DNA of 64,000 bases from Paracoccus sp. (in: a-proteobacteria) (GTDB lineage: Bacteria > Pseudomonadota > Alphaproteobacteria > Rhodobacterales > Rhodobacteraceae), in NCBI GenBank assembly GCA_030538425.1, contig JAUNTZ010000007.1:1-64000 (forward strand), read 5' to 3'. The notes below the pieces were generated by a model. It was not told where the DNA came from and made no database searches. It saw only the letters and a program-made list of their open reading frames with translations. Shown piece by piece: positions 46,480 through 55,047 of this stretch. The position numbers and the translations under genes are program-made. Numbering within the stretch: the first letter of the stretch is position 1; every line of letters starts with the position of its first letter.

Positions 46480-46499
46480 ATCCCGAAAGGTCGCAACTC

Positions 46500-48311
46500 A
46501 TGCCCTCTGTCGTCGATTTCATCGCTTCGGTTCACCCCTATGACAACCTGCCGAGGGACGAATTGGTTCGCGTGGCCAATTCCTTCATCCGCAGGGATTT
46601 CGCGGCGGGCGAGACCGTCTATAGCCACGGCGATATCTTGCAGGGCCTCTATCTGATCGAAAGTGCCGAGGTTGAGGTGACCGATGCCAATGGCGTGCAG
46701 GTCTCATTGCTGGGGCGCGGGAATTCCTTCGGGGAACGCGGGCTTTTGGGCGCGGGGCAAGCGGCCACCAATGCGCAGGTGGTGACGGCGGGGCTTCTCC
46801 TGTTGCTGCCCGCGGCTGAGTTCGGCAGGCTCTTGCGCGAAAACGCCGCCTTCGCGCGGTTCTTTGACCGAGGCCGCAAGGAGACCCGCGACGACAGCGA
46901 TATCGCCACGCTGAAAGTGCGCGATTTCCTGACCCGCGCGCCGCTGACCGCCGCGCCCGAGACCACGATTGCCGAGGCCGCGCGGATGATGCGCGATGCG
47001 CGGGCCTCATCGCTTGGCATCACCGATGCGGGCGGTGGGCTTCTGGGTCTGGTGACAATCCGCGATATGTCGAACCGCGTCGTGGCCGAGGGGCGCGACG
47101 CGACCGGGCCGGTCGCCGGGATCATGACCGAAAACCCGATCACCCTGCCGCCCGAGGCGCTTGGCTCGGACGTGCTGAACATCATGCTCGAACGCCGTGT
47201 GGGCCATTTGCCGGTGGTCGATCGCGGCCGCTTTGTCGGCATGGTCACGCAGACCGACCTCACGCGGGTGCAGGCGGTGACAAGCTCGGTCCTGATCCGC
47301 GATATTGCCCAGTCGGACAGCGCCAGTGAGATGGCGCAGATCACCGCCCGCATCCCTGACCTGCTGGCCAATCTGATTGCGGGCCATCACCGCCATGAGG
47401 TGGTCACGCGGCTGATCACCGACATCGCCGATGCCGTGACCCGCCGCCTGCTGGCACTGGCTGAGGCGCAGCTCGGACCCGCGCCTTGCGCGTGGCTTTG
47501 GGCGGCCTGCGGCTCTCAGGGGCGGCAGGAACAGACGGGCGTGTCGGATCAGGACAATTGCCTGATTCTTGCGGACGATTGCGAGGCGGATTCCCCTTAT
47601 TTCGAAAAGCTGGCCCGCTTCCTCAGCGACGGGCTCAACGAATGCGGCTATGTCTATTGCCCGGGCGACATGATGGCGACCAATCCGCGTTGGCGTCAGC
47701 CGCTGCGGGTGTGGCGGAGCTATTTTCAGGGCTGGATCGAGCGGCCAAGCCCCGAGGCGCAGATGCTCGCCTCGGTCATGTTCGATCTGCGCGGCATTGG
47801 CGGCGATCATTCCTTGCTTGAGGGGTTGCAGCAAGAGACGCTTGAGATGGCCTCGCGCAACTCGATCTTTGTGGCGCATATGATCTCGAACTCGCTCAAA
47901 CATCAGCCGCCGCTTGGGCTGATCCGGGGCTTTGCGACGATCCGCTCGGGCGAGTATCGCAACCATATCGACATGAAGATGAACGGCGTCGTGCCGATCA
48001 CAGATCTGGGCCGGGTCTATGCGCTGAGGGGCAGGCTCGGGGCGGTCAACACCCGCGCCCGCCTGCTGGAGGCTGAGGAGGCCGGCGTGATCTCAGGCGC
48101 GGGGGCGCGTGATCTGATTGCGGCCTATGATCTGATCCAGGATCTGCGGCTGACCAATCAGGCCCATCTGATCCGCGCCGGACGCAGGCCCGACAACTAT
48201 CTGTCGCCCTCGGACCTGCCCGATTTTCAGCGCAGCCACCTGCGCGACGCCTTTGTGGTCGTCCGCTCGATGCAATCGGCGGTGGGCCACGGAACAGGAG
48301 CCTTGGGATGA
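46500..48311 (+). CDS. cNMP-binding/CBS/DUF294 nucleotidyltransferase-like protein
   Basis: 603 aa. Order: cyclic-nucleotide-binding fold (residues about 10-130, with ETVYSHGDILQGLYLIESAEVEV), CBS pair (about 150-275, VRDFLTRAPLTAAPETTIAEA and VAGIMTENPITLPPEA), then DUF294 nucleotidyltransferase-like domain with GSQGRQEQTGVSDQDN and a C-terminal helical domain. These GlnD-like proteins commonly sit beside DUF4212/SSS symporters and are thought to sense adenylates and modify or regulate a partner. Ends in an ATGA overlap with the next gene. Confidence 0.88.
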   Translation: MPSVVDFIASVHPYDNLPRDELVRVANSFIRRDFAAGETVYSHGDILQGLYLIESAEVEVTDANGVQVSLLGRGNSFGERGLLGAGQAATNAQVVTAGLLLLLPAAEFGRLLRENAAFARFFDRGRKETRDDSDIATLKVRDFLTRAPLTAAPETTIAEAARMMRDARASSLGITDAGGGLLGLVTIRDMSNRVVAEGRDATGPVAGIMTENPITLPPEALGSDVLNIMLERRVGHLPVVDRGRFVGMVTQTDLTRVQAVTSSVLIRDIAQSDSASEMAQITARIPDLLANLIAGHHRHEVVTRLITDIADAVTRRLLALAEAQLGPAPCAWLWAACGSQGRQEQTGVSDQDNCLILADDCEADSPYFEKLARFLSDGLNECGYVYCPGDMMATNPRWRQPLRVWRSYFQGWIERPSPEAQMLASVMFDLRGIGGDHSLLEGLQQETLEMASRNSIFVAHMISNSLKHQPPLGLIRGFATIRSGEYRNHIDMKMNGVVPITDLGRVYALRGRLGAVNTRARLLEAEEAGVISGAGARDLIAAYDLIQDLRLTNQAHLIRAGRRPDNYLSPSDLPDFQRSHLRDAFVVVRSMQSAVGHGTGALG

Positions 48312-48802
48312 GTGGAGTAGGTTGGGACATTATCGGCACGCTGATCGTGGCGGTCGGCACGGCGGCGACGCTTTATGCGGCCTTCCACGCGCTGCGCAAG
48401 GCCGGGCGCCCGGTGCCGAAATGGGTGATGCCCGCCGCCATCGGCGTGGCGATGATCGCCTATGCGACATGGAATGAATATAGCTGGTTCAACCGCGTCA
48501 CCGCGCAGCTGCCCGACCGGGTGGTGGTGCTGGCTGAGGGCGAGACCCGCGTGGCGTTTCGCCCGTGGTCCTATCTGGCGCCGATGACGCTGCGCTTTAC
48601 CGCGCTTGACCGCGCCGCGATCCGTGAGGCGGGGGGCGGCGTGCGGGTCGCGCCGGTGATGCTGGTCGAACGCTGGCGCGATACGGTGACGGTGGAGCAT
48701 GGCGTCGATTGCGCGCGCGGCGCGGTGCAGGCGCCCGGAGAACCATGGGTGGGCCTGCCCGCCGATGATCCGCTGTTGCGAACGGTCTGTCAGGAGGGGT
48801 GA
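48308..48802 (+). CDS. Small membrane protein of the acetate module
   Basis: 164 aa. Two N-terminal membrane helices (IIGTLIVAVGTAATLYAAF and WVMPAAIGVAMIAYATW) and a soluble C-terminal domain with VVLAEGETRVAFRPWSYL. No named family recognised. Overlaps the DUF294 gene by 4 bp and is followed 3 bp later by the response regulator, so it belongs to this operon. Confidence 0.68.
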   Translation: MSGVGWDIIGTLIVAVGTAATLYAAFHALRKAGRPVPKWVMPAAIGVAMIAYATWNEYSWFNRVTAQLPDRVVVLAEGETRVAFRPWSYLAPMTLRFTALDRAAIREAGGGVRVAPVMLVERWRDTVTVEHGVDCARGAVQAPGEPWVGLPADDPLLRTVCQEG

Positions 48803-48805
48803 GAC

Positions 48806-49204
48806 ATGGCGCGGGTGATGGTGATCGAGGATGAGGACAATATCGCAATCGCGCTTGATTTCCTGCTGTCGCGCGATGGGCACACGCATACTCGGCTTGC
48901 GACCGGCGCGGGTGCGGTTGATGCGATCCGGGCCGAGCGTCCCGATCTGGTGCTTCTGGACATCATGCTGCCCGAGGTCTCGGGCTATCAGATCGTTGAG
49001 GATCTGCGCGCCGACCCGGCCCTTGCCGATGTGCGGGTGCTGATGATGACGGCGCGCGGCTCGGTGGTCGAGAGGCGGCGCGGCATGGCGCTTGGCGCCG
49101 ACGGCTTCATCGCCAAACCGTTTGAGCTGGCCGAGCTGCGCGCCGAGATCTCGCGCCTGCTGGATGGCGGTGAGGCTATGGCTGCGCAGGCGGGGCCGGT
49201 CTGA
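48806..49204 (+). CDS. Receiver-only response regulator
   Basis: 132 aa, a single REC domain. Acidic pocket VIEDEDN (residues 6-12), phosphoacceptor Asp52 in LVLLDIMLPEVSG, Thr82 in MMTARG and Lys104 in FIAKPFELAEL. No output domain, so it works by protein contact. Its stop overlaps the start of the following repeat ORF (TGATG). Residues 87-132 are the source of the three repeats encoded downstream. Confidence 0.92.
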   Translation: MARVMVIEDEDNIAIALDFLLSRDGHTHTRLATGAGAVDAIRAERPDLVLLDIMLPEVSGYQIVEDLRADPALADVRVLMMTARGSVVERRRGMALGADGFIAKPFELAELRAEISRLLDGGEAMAAQAGPV

Positions 49205-49629
49205 TGCGGGCGGGGCTGTGTTTGCGCGGGGGCTTTGTGGAGCGGTGCCGAGGTGTCGCGCCTGTCGCGGAGCGCATCGCCGCGCGGTTTGAACTGGCCG
49301 GGTTGCACCGCTTGCCGCGCCTGTTGGGCGGCGGCGAGGCGCAGGCGGGGCTGTCCTTGCATGGGCGCTTTGTGGAGCGGTGCCGAGGTGTCGCGCCTGT
49401 CGCGGAGCGCATCGCCGGGCGGTTTGAACGGGCCGGGTTGCGCCGCTTGCCGCGTCTGCTGGACGGCGGTAAGGCGCAGGCGGGGATGGCCTTGCATGGG
49501 CGCTCTGTGGAACGCTGCCGAGGCATCGCGCCTGTCGCGGGGCGCATCGCCGCGCGGTTTGACCCGGCCAGGTTGTGCCGCTTGCCGCGCTTGCTGGATG
49601 GCCGCGACGCTGTGGCAGGGCCGGTCTGA
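49204..49629 (+). CDS. ORF of three degenerate copies of the receiver C-terminus
   Basis: 141 aa, three 45-aa repeats of 135 bp each (anchors at 49232, 49367 and 49502). A unit reads FVERCRGVAPVAERIAARF then ELAGLHRLPRLLGGGEAQAG, against the receiver's VVERRRGMALGADGFIAKPF then ELAELRAEISRLLDGGEAMA, so it derives from alpha4-beta5-alpha5 of the preceding gene; the phosphorylation-linked lysine is lost. Even the end, AGPV plus TGATG, repeats the receiver's end. The frame is intact and coupled by TGATG at both ends. It may be translated or may be a decaying duplication. Confidence 0.55.
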   Translation: MRAGLCLRGGFVERCRGVAPVAERIAARFELAGLHRLPRLLGGGEAQAGLSLHGRFVERCRGVAPVAERIAGRFERAGLRRLPRLLDGGKAQAGMALHGRSVERCRGIAPVAGRIAARFDPARLCRLPRLLDGRDAVAGPV

Positions 49630-51617
49630 TGCTCACGCGGCTGTCCTTGCGGCTGCGGGTCTTCCTGATCTTTGCCGGATTGGCGGCGGCGGTGTTGCTG
49701 GCGCTTGGCGGCGGGCTGTATCTGGCCGCCCGTACGCTTGGTCCCGAGGCTCTGGACGCGCTGATCCTTGCCGCGCTGATCGGCGGGTTTGGCGGCGTCG
49801 CGGCGCTGACTCTGGTCTGGTATCTCTTTGATATCAACGTCGCCCGCCCGATTGAGACCTTGGCGGGCGGGCTCTTGACCGGCGCGATGCCCGGCCCCGA
49901 AGAGGGGCGCTATCTGGCCGATCTGGCCCCCGCCGCCCGCCGCGCCGCTGAGACGCAGGCCCGCGCCCGCGCCGATCTGGATGCCGCGATGGAGGCCCAT
50001 GCCGCCTTGCAGGCCCGCGAAAAGGCGCTGCTGGAATCCATCCTCTCGGATCTGGGCGCGGGCGCGGTGATGACCGATGATGACAGCCGGGTGATGTTCT
50101 ACAACAATGCCGCGGGTGAGATCCTGCCGGGGCTTGCGCTTGACCGCAAACTGTCGCGCTTTGTGCGGCCCGGCGGGCTTGATGCCGCGATGGCGCGGAT
50201 CGGGGCGGAGGGCGGCACCGATGTCACGCTTGTCGGCAATGACGATCTGCGCCTGACCGGGCGGATGCGGCGCTTGCAGGGCGATGAGGGCGGCTTTGTG
50301 CTGATCCTGCGCCCGGTCGGGCGCGACCCCGCCGCGCCGCGTGCCGCGCTTGAAAAGCTGCGCCGCCATGCCTCGACCCTTGTGCCGATGCTGGGCGATA
50401 TGTCGGGGCCGGTGCCCGCGCCCCTGCAAGAGGCGATCCGGGCCGAGGGGCAGGGGCTGGCCGCCGCTTTGCGTGAGTTGGACACGGCGCTCACCGCCCG
50501 CCCGCCGCGTCAGCGCCGCGTTGCTTCGGATGAGCTGGCGCGGGGGCTTGGCCTGCCGCTTGGCGCGGTCGCGCGGGTGACGCTGGCCGCCGATGGCTGG
50601 CAGATCGGCGGGCTGCTTGCGATGCTGGCCGCGCAGTTGCGCGCCTGCGGACGTGAGCCCTTGGCCGCGATCAGCGCCGAAGGGGCCGAGGCCATGGTCA
50701 GCCTTGAATGGCAGGGCCCGCCGTTGTCCATGGCGATGCTGGACCGTTGGCTCGATGAGGCGCCCGACCCCGATCAGCCCGATATGACCGGCCATAATAT
50801 CCTGGCCGGGCATGGCTCTGGCATCTGGCCCGAGACGCGCGAGGGCGTGGCCTCTCTGGTGCTGCCGCTGGCGGTTTCGGCGGGCGCCACCGCCGCGCGG
50901 CCGGGCGTGACCTATGATTTCGCGCTCTCGGGCAAGGGGGCGGGCGACCGGCGGCCTTTGGACGGCATGACCTGCGTGGTCTTTGACACCGAGACCACGG
51001 GGCTCACCATGTCCGACCGGATCGTGCAGATTGCCGGGTTGCGGATCTCGAACGGGCGGCTGACCGGCGAGAGCTTTGAGACGCTTGTCAATCCGGGCCG
51101 CCGCATCCCGCCCGCCTCGACCGCGATTCACAAGATCACCGATGAGATGGTGGCGGGCGCGCCCGATATCGGGCAGGCGCTGACGGGCTTTTCCGCCTTT
51201 ACCGAGGACGCCGTGCTGATTGCCCATAACGCGCCCTTCGATATGGGGCTGCTGCGCGCCGCCGAGGCTGAGACCGGCATTTCCTTTCGCAACCGGGTGA
51301 TGGATACGGTTCTGCTCTCGGCGATGATCTGGGGGCAGGGCGCGGTTCATTCGCTTGATGCGATTTGCGAGAGGCTGGAGATCGAGCTGCCGCCCGAGCT
51401 GCGCCACACCGCGATGGGCGACACGCAGGCCACCGCCGAGGCGTTCCTGCGCATGCTGCCCGCGCTTGCCACCAAGGGCATCACCCGCTTCGAGGACGTC
51501 CTGCGAGAGACCCGCAAATACCGCCGCCTTCTGGCCGACGCAAACCTCCCCGGCGCAGGCGATGAGGCCCCCCACCCGTCGCAAGACCCGGCGCTGAACC
51601 CGGAATTGCGGGGTTAA
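49629..51617 (+). CDS. Membrane-anchored sensor-like protein with DnaQ-type 3'-5' exonuclease domain
   Basis: 662 aa. Two N-terminal membrane helices (residues about 8-60), a HAMP/coiled-coil segment rich in Ala and Arg (90-140), a PAS-like domain (SDLGAGAVMTDDDSRVMFYN), a histidine-kinase-like but degenerate middle, then a DEDDh exonuclease: VVFDTETTGLTMSDRIVQIAG near residue 450 in segments, AHNAPFDMGLL and HTAMGDTQATAEAF. It is related to the epsilon subunit of DNA polymerase III, but the anchor and context imply a signalling role, perhaps on nucleotides or RNA. Such proteins recur beside DUF294/symporter operons. Confidence 0.82.
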   Translation: MLTRLSLRLRVFLIFAGLAAAVLLALGGGLYLAARTLGPEALDALILAALIGGFGGVAALTLVWYLFDINVARPIETLAGGLLTGAMPGPEEGRYLADLAPAARRAAETQARARADLDAAMEAHAALQAREKALLESILSDLGAGAVMTDDDSRVMFYNNAAGEILPGLALDRKLSRFVRPGGLDAAMARIGAEGGTDVTLVGNDDLRLTGRMRRLQGDEGGFVLILRPVGRDPAAPRAALEKLRRHASTLVPMLGDMSGPVPAPLQEAIRAEGQGLAAALRELDTALTARPPRQRRVASDELARGLGLPLGAVARVTLAADGWQIGGLLAMLAAQLRACGREPLAAISAEGAEAMVSLEWQGPPLSMAMLDRWLDEAPDPDQPDMTGHNILAGHGSGIWPETREGVASLVLPLAVSAGATAARPGVTYDFALSGKGAGDRRPLDGMTCVVFDTETTGLTMSDRIVQIAGLRISNGRLTGESFETLVNPGRRIPPASTAIHKITDEMVAGAPDIGQALTGFSAFTEDAVLIAHNAPFDMGLLRAAEAETGISFRNRVMDTVLLSAMIWGQGAVHSLDAICERLEIELPPELRHTAMGDTQATAEAFLRMLPALATKGITRFEDVLRETRKYRRLLADANLPGAGDEAPHPSQDPALNPELRG

Positions 51618-51841
51618 GGGGGCGGGCGTTGGCCGACGCCAAAGGATGCGCACTGGCCGCTCGTGGAGGGTAACTTGCGCAGCTACCGCAGCGGGCCATT
51701 TACGAAGCCCCCCACCCGTTGCAAGACCCCGCGCTGAACCCGGAATTGCGGGGTTAGGGGTGGCCGTTGGCCGAGGCCAAAGGATGCGCATTGGCCGCTC
51801 GTGGGCGGGAACTTGCGCAGCTAAAGCACCGGTCATTAACG
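51559..51841 (+). repeat. Two-copy repeat of the exonuclease gene's 3' end
   Basis: Copy 1 covers the last codons, stop and trailer (from about 51562); copy 2 starts about 51702. The block CCCACCCGT sits at 51571 and 51711, a 140-bp step, and identity stays high across TGAACCCGGAATTGCGGGGTT and GGATGCGCA to ACTTGCGCAGCTA. Copy 2 still encodes the same C-terminal residues (KPPTRC... differ by frame only at the start), but lies outside the gene. Confidence 0.8.
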
Positions 51842-51845
51842 CGGC

Positions 51846-52525
51846 TCGCGACAGGTTCGCGATAACGGCGCCCAGCCCTGCGGCGACATAGTCCGCCGCA
51901 TTGTTGCAGGCCGGTCGCAAAGGACGCTCTCTTGACCGTGGGCCCGCGGATTGCACGGCAGGCGCTGCCACGGCGTGGTATGCGTTGGCTGAGATTGCGC
52001 CCACCACCGCCGCGGCCAGATTGTCGGGCGATGCCTTTAACCGCTCACGATGCCCTCGTTGCAGATGCCACGGGCGCGGGGACGCGCGACAGGCCGCCGA
52101 TCTGGCAGTCTGGCGACCATACCCGCCAGCCATTCGTGGACCCAGCAAAGCCACGCCTCTTCATCAAGCAGATTGCGCGGGAATGACCCGCCCGCGGCAA
52201 TGAAACCTGCACGAGCAAAGCCAGTGGCACAACGCCGCGAGAGGGACCGGCGCGACGAAGGCCGACACCCGCTCGTCGTCCCGCCCCGCTCGGACCCGCC
52301 CCGCCCTCATGAGCGAAACCAGGGACGCGCCTGCTGGGGCGAGAGCGGGCGAGGGGCCGGGCTAGGCTCGCGATAAATACGGCCAGCCCTTTGCCGACAT
52401 GGCATCTTGCCGTCTCGCATTGTCGCGGACATACGCCCGCCGCCTGCCAAACCTCACTGCCGCAACTAGGGCCGCACCACCGGCTCGGGCAGGCTTGCGA
52501 TAAAGGCGGCCAGCATGGCGTCGAC
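51846..52525 (-). repeat. Degenerate tandem copies of the downstream hydrolase gene's 3' end
   Basis: The plus-strand motif YTYGCGATAA is at 51856 and 52367, and in the gene end itself at 52494; weaker counterparts are near 51984, 52111 and 52240, giving steps of about 127-129 bp. In minus-strand translation the copies read AAFIASLPEP (gene), AVFIASLARP, and GAVIANLSRA, so they derive from the C-terminus of the 52466-53353 product. Together with the adjacent array it fills the 848 bp between the two convergent genes. No independent gene is called here. Confidence 0.7.
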
Positions 52526-53353
52526 CCGGGCTGCGGCACCCTCGTCATAGACCAGCAGGCTTCCCGGGGCCTTGCGTTGTTGGTCGAAGCCGTGATCGAC
52601 CCCTTCGATCACGTCAAGCGCGACCTCTTGGCCGTCCGCGCGCAGCGCATCGACAAGCGCCAGACAGCTTTCATTCTCGACGATGCGGTCATGCTCGGCC
52701 AGAACAAAGCGCAGCGGGATCATCCGCTGAATCCCCTGCGTATCGGCGCGGTTGAAGAGGCCGCAATAGGGGTAAAGCAGAAAGGCGCCCTGCACCCGCG
52801 CGGCGCTGTCTCGGCGCGGCTCGGGCCATGCGCTGAGGCCGGGCGGGGGCAAAGCGCGGCCCAGATGGGCCAGATATTCAAGCCCCGCCCAACCGCCATG
52901 CGAGGCGCCCAGAATGACCATCCGGCCGCCGTCGATGCGCGGATCCTGCGCCATGGCCGCGACCGCGACGGCCACATCTCCGGCCCGCTCCGCGCCCGAC
53001 AGAACCTGCCCGACGCAGACCAGACGCCATGCCTGCAACTGGTCCAGACCGCGCGGGCTGTGGCTGTCGAGGATCAGCGAGGCCCAGCCCATCGCGTCCA
53101 GAATATCGGCGTAGCTGTCCAGATTATCGGCAGGCCCGTCGCAGCCCGATAACAGCAGCGCCAGCGGTGCTGGGCCGTCGCCATCCGGCAGGCGCAAGCG
53201 CCAATGCGCGCGCAGCGCCTCCAGCCTCACCTCGGGCGGATCGGCGGCCAGTTCAAGCCCTCGGTCGCGGAAGGTCACATTGGCCGCGACCAGCAGAAGC
53301 GGCAGGCCAAAGACAAGCGCCGCGATCAGGATATAGCGCCTTAATTCTCGCAT
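52466..53353 (-). CDS. Dienelactone hydrolase-like alpha/beta hydrolase, membrane-anchored
   Basis: 295 aa. One N-terminal hydrophobic segment (YILIAALVFGLPLLLVAANV) acting as anchor or signal. Alpha/beta hydrolase core with LALLLSGCDGPADN, nucleophile MVILGASHGGWAGLEYL, acid in RFVLAEHDRIVE and histidine in IEGVDHGFDQQ. Starts 13 bp inside the end of the upstream gene, so both are cotranscribed. Substrate unknown. Confidence 0.8.
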   Translation of the reverse strand: MRELRRYILIAALVFGLPLLLVAANVTFRDRGLELAADPPEVRLEALRAHWRLRLPDGDGPAPLALLLSGCDGPADNLDSYADILDAMGWASLILDSHSPRGLDQLQAWRLVCVGQVLSGAERAGDVAVAVAAMAQDPRIDGGRMVILGASHGGWAGLEYLAHLGRALPPPGLSAWPEPRRDSAARVQGAFLLYPYCGLFNRADTQGIQRMIPLRFVLAEHDRIVENESCLALVDALRADGQEVALDVIEGVDHGFDQQRKAPGSLLVYDEGAAARVDAMLAAFIASLPEPVVRP

Positions 53354-54978
53354 AGGTCGGAGCAGACCGCGCGGATGCGCTCTAGCATGGCGGGGTCGAT
53401 CCCCCCGGGCAGAGCCACCGCCGCCCATGCGTCCAGATAATGCGCGGCGCGGTAGCGGTGGCCGTAGCCCGGCGGCGGATCAAGCGAGACGACCATATCA
53501 AGCGCCATCTGCAACATGGTGACCATCGGATACCACCGCATCTGCGGGCTGACATCGGGGGCGCGTGGCTCGGACATCCATTCGGGTTCGCGCCATGCGC
53601 TTGCCGGAGAATAGAACACGATCGGGTCGCTGCCATATTGGATGAACACCACCCGCATCCGGCCCCAGCCTTCGGATGAGACCGGCTCACGCCCGTTGGA
53701 AAACCGCACCACATCGCCTTGCCCGATCTGCGGAAGCACGAAGGGAGAGCCGGGGTTGCGCCGCTCGGTCGTCTGCAACCACATATTCGAGGTAAAGGGC
53801 GGCCCGGCCCAAAGCGCGCCGTCAATCGGGTCAGAAATCGTCTGCAGCGGATCGAGCGAGTTCATCGAGGCCCAGGCCCCAAGGCTGATCCCGAAGAGGT
53901 AAAGCCGTGGTCGCGCCCCCGCCGGACGCGCCCGCCATTCGTCATAAACCGCGTCGAACAGGGCCTGAGCGGTCTCAAGCCCGGTATTGGTCTCGGCAAT
54001 CAGCGCCAGAAACGACGACAGGTAGGAATATTGAATCCCCACCGTCGCGACATTGCCACCGAGCAGATATTCCAGCGAATCGTGCGCGGCGGGCTCCATC
54101 CAGCCGGTGCCGGTGGGCACCGCGATCACAAGCGCCGCGCGGTCGAAGGCGCCGGTGCGTCTCAGCTCGGCCACGGCGATCTGCGCGCGCTCGGCCGCGG
54201 TCTCGCCCTGTTCGCGCCCGATATAGATGCGCAAGGGCTCAATCGCGGGGCGGCCCGTCACCTCAGTAATGCGGGCGGCGGTGGGCCCGCTGAGGGCGAA
54301 GTTGCGCCCCCGCTCACCCATCGCGGCCCAGTCGATCAGCGAGCCGGGGCCGCCCGCCCGCCAGCCTTGGGAGGGCGGCGGCGTGTCGGGATCGGTGAAA
54401 CGTGCTGCGGCAGCCGATGCGTCATCGGCGGCGCGGAACAGCGTGCGCACCACGCCCCGGTCGGTCAGGATGAACAGCACCGTCACCACGATCAGCAAGC
54501 CGATCAGATTGGCCGCAGCGGGCGCGATATAGGCGCGTAAGCGGCGGCGGGTATGGTCAAAGAGGATCTGGATGATCCGCCCGACCAACAGGATAGCCAG
54601 CCATGTGGCCGCCGCGATCAGCAGCGTCTCCATCATATCGGTCTGCGAAAGCGTCTCCATGCCCACCCGCGCGCGGACCGAGTTCTGCCAGTCGAGATAT
54701 TGCGACAAAAACCAGACCAGAATGCCGATCACCGGCGCGGTGATGATGGTATGGGCAACCTGCGAGGCCCGCCCGCGCAGGCGCGGCAGCTCAAACGCGC
54801 GCCAGAAGCTGAGGATCCAGGACATGATCCCATAGCCAAGCCCCGCCATCACCCCGCCCAGAAGGCCCTGAGTGACAGCGGTGCGCGGGATCAGCGAGGG
54901 CGTCAGCGCCGCGCAGAGAAACAGGATGGCCGCCAGAAAGGACAGCATTTGCGGAAGCTGGAACAAGCGGCGCATCAT
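53341..54978 (-). CDS. Alpha/beta-hydrolase family membrane protein (Abhydrolase_9 type)
   Basis: 545 aa. The N-terminal half has about four to five membrane helices (LSFLAAILFLCAALTPSLIP, GVMAGLGYGIMSWILSF and others to residue 180). The C-terminal half is a serine-hydrolase-like domain with LYLFGISLGAWASMNSLD and ALWAGPPFTSNMW. This two-part arrangement with LTPSLIPR is characteristic of the Abhydrolase_9_N/Abhydrolase_9 pair. Function undefined; lipid or ester hydrolysis in the membrane is likely. Confidence 0.83.
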   Translation of the reverse strand: MMRRLFQLPQMLSFLAAILFLCAALTPSLIPRTAVTQGLLGGVMAGLGYGIMSWILSFWRAFELPRLRGRASQVAHTIITAPVIGILVWFLSQYLDWQNSVRARVGMETLSQTDMMETLLIAAATWLAILLVGRIIQILFDHTRRRLRAYIAPAAANLIGLLIVVTVLFILTDRGVVRTLFRAADDASAAAARFTDPDTPPPSQGWRAGGPGSLIDWAAMGERGRNFALSGPTAARITEVTGRPAIEPLRIYIGREQGETAAERAQIAVAELRRTGAFDRAALVIAVPTGTGWMEPAAHDSLEYLLGGNVATVGIQYSYLSSFLALIAETNTGLETAQALFDAVYDEWRARPAGARPRLYLFGISLGAWASMNSLDPLQTISDPIDGALWAGPPFTSNMWLQTTERRNPGSPFVLPQIGQGDVVRFSNGREPVSSEGWGRMRVVFIQYGSDPIVFYSPASAWREPEWMSEPRAPDVSPQMRWYPMVTMLQMALDMVVSLDPPPGYGHRYRAAHYLDAWAAVALPGGIDPAMLERIRAVCSDLCEN

Positions 54979-55047
54979 GAACCCGTCAATGGAAAACGCG
55001 CGGACCCTAGCAATAAATCGCCCTCTCGGAAAGGCGCGGGTGGCGGC

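Noticed and set aside
49176..52154. Minus-strand open frame of nearly 1,000 codons
   Set aside because: Antisense to the exonuclease gene and the receiver repeats; composition rich in Arg/Pro/Gly/Ala without any domain. Only its start region reflects decayed hydrolase 3'-end copies.
51901..52203. Small plus-strand ORFs in the convergent gap
   Set aside because: They lie within degenerate 3'-end copies of the minus-strand hydrolase gene and show no protein-like features.
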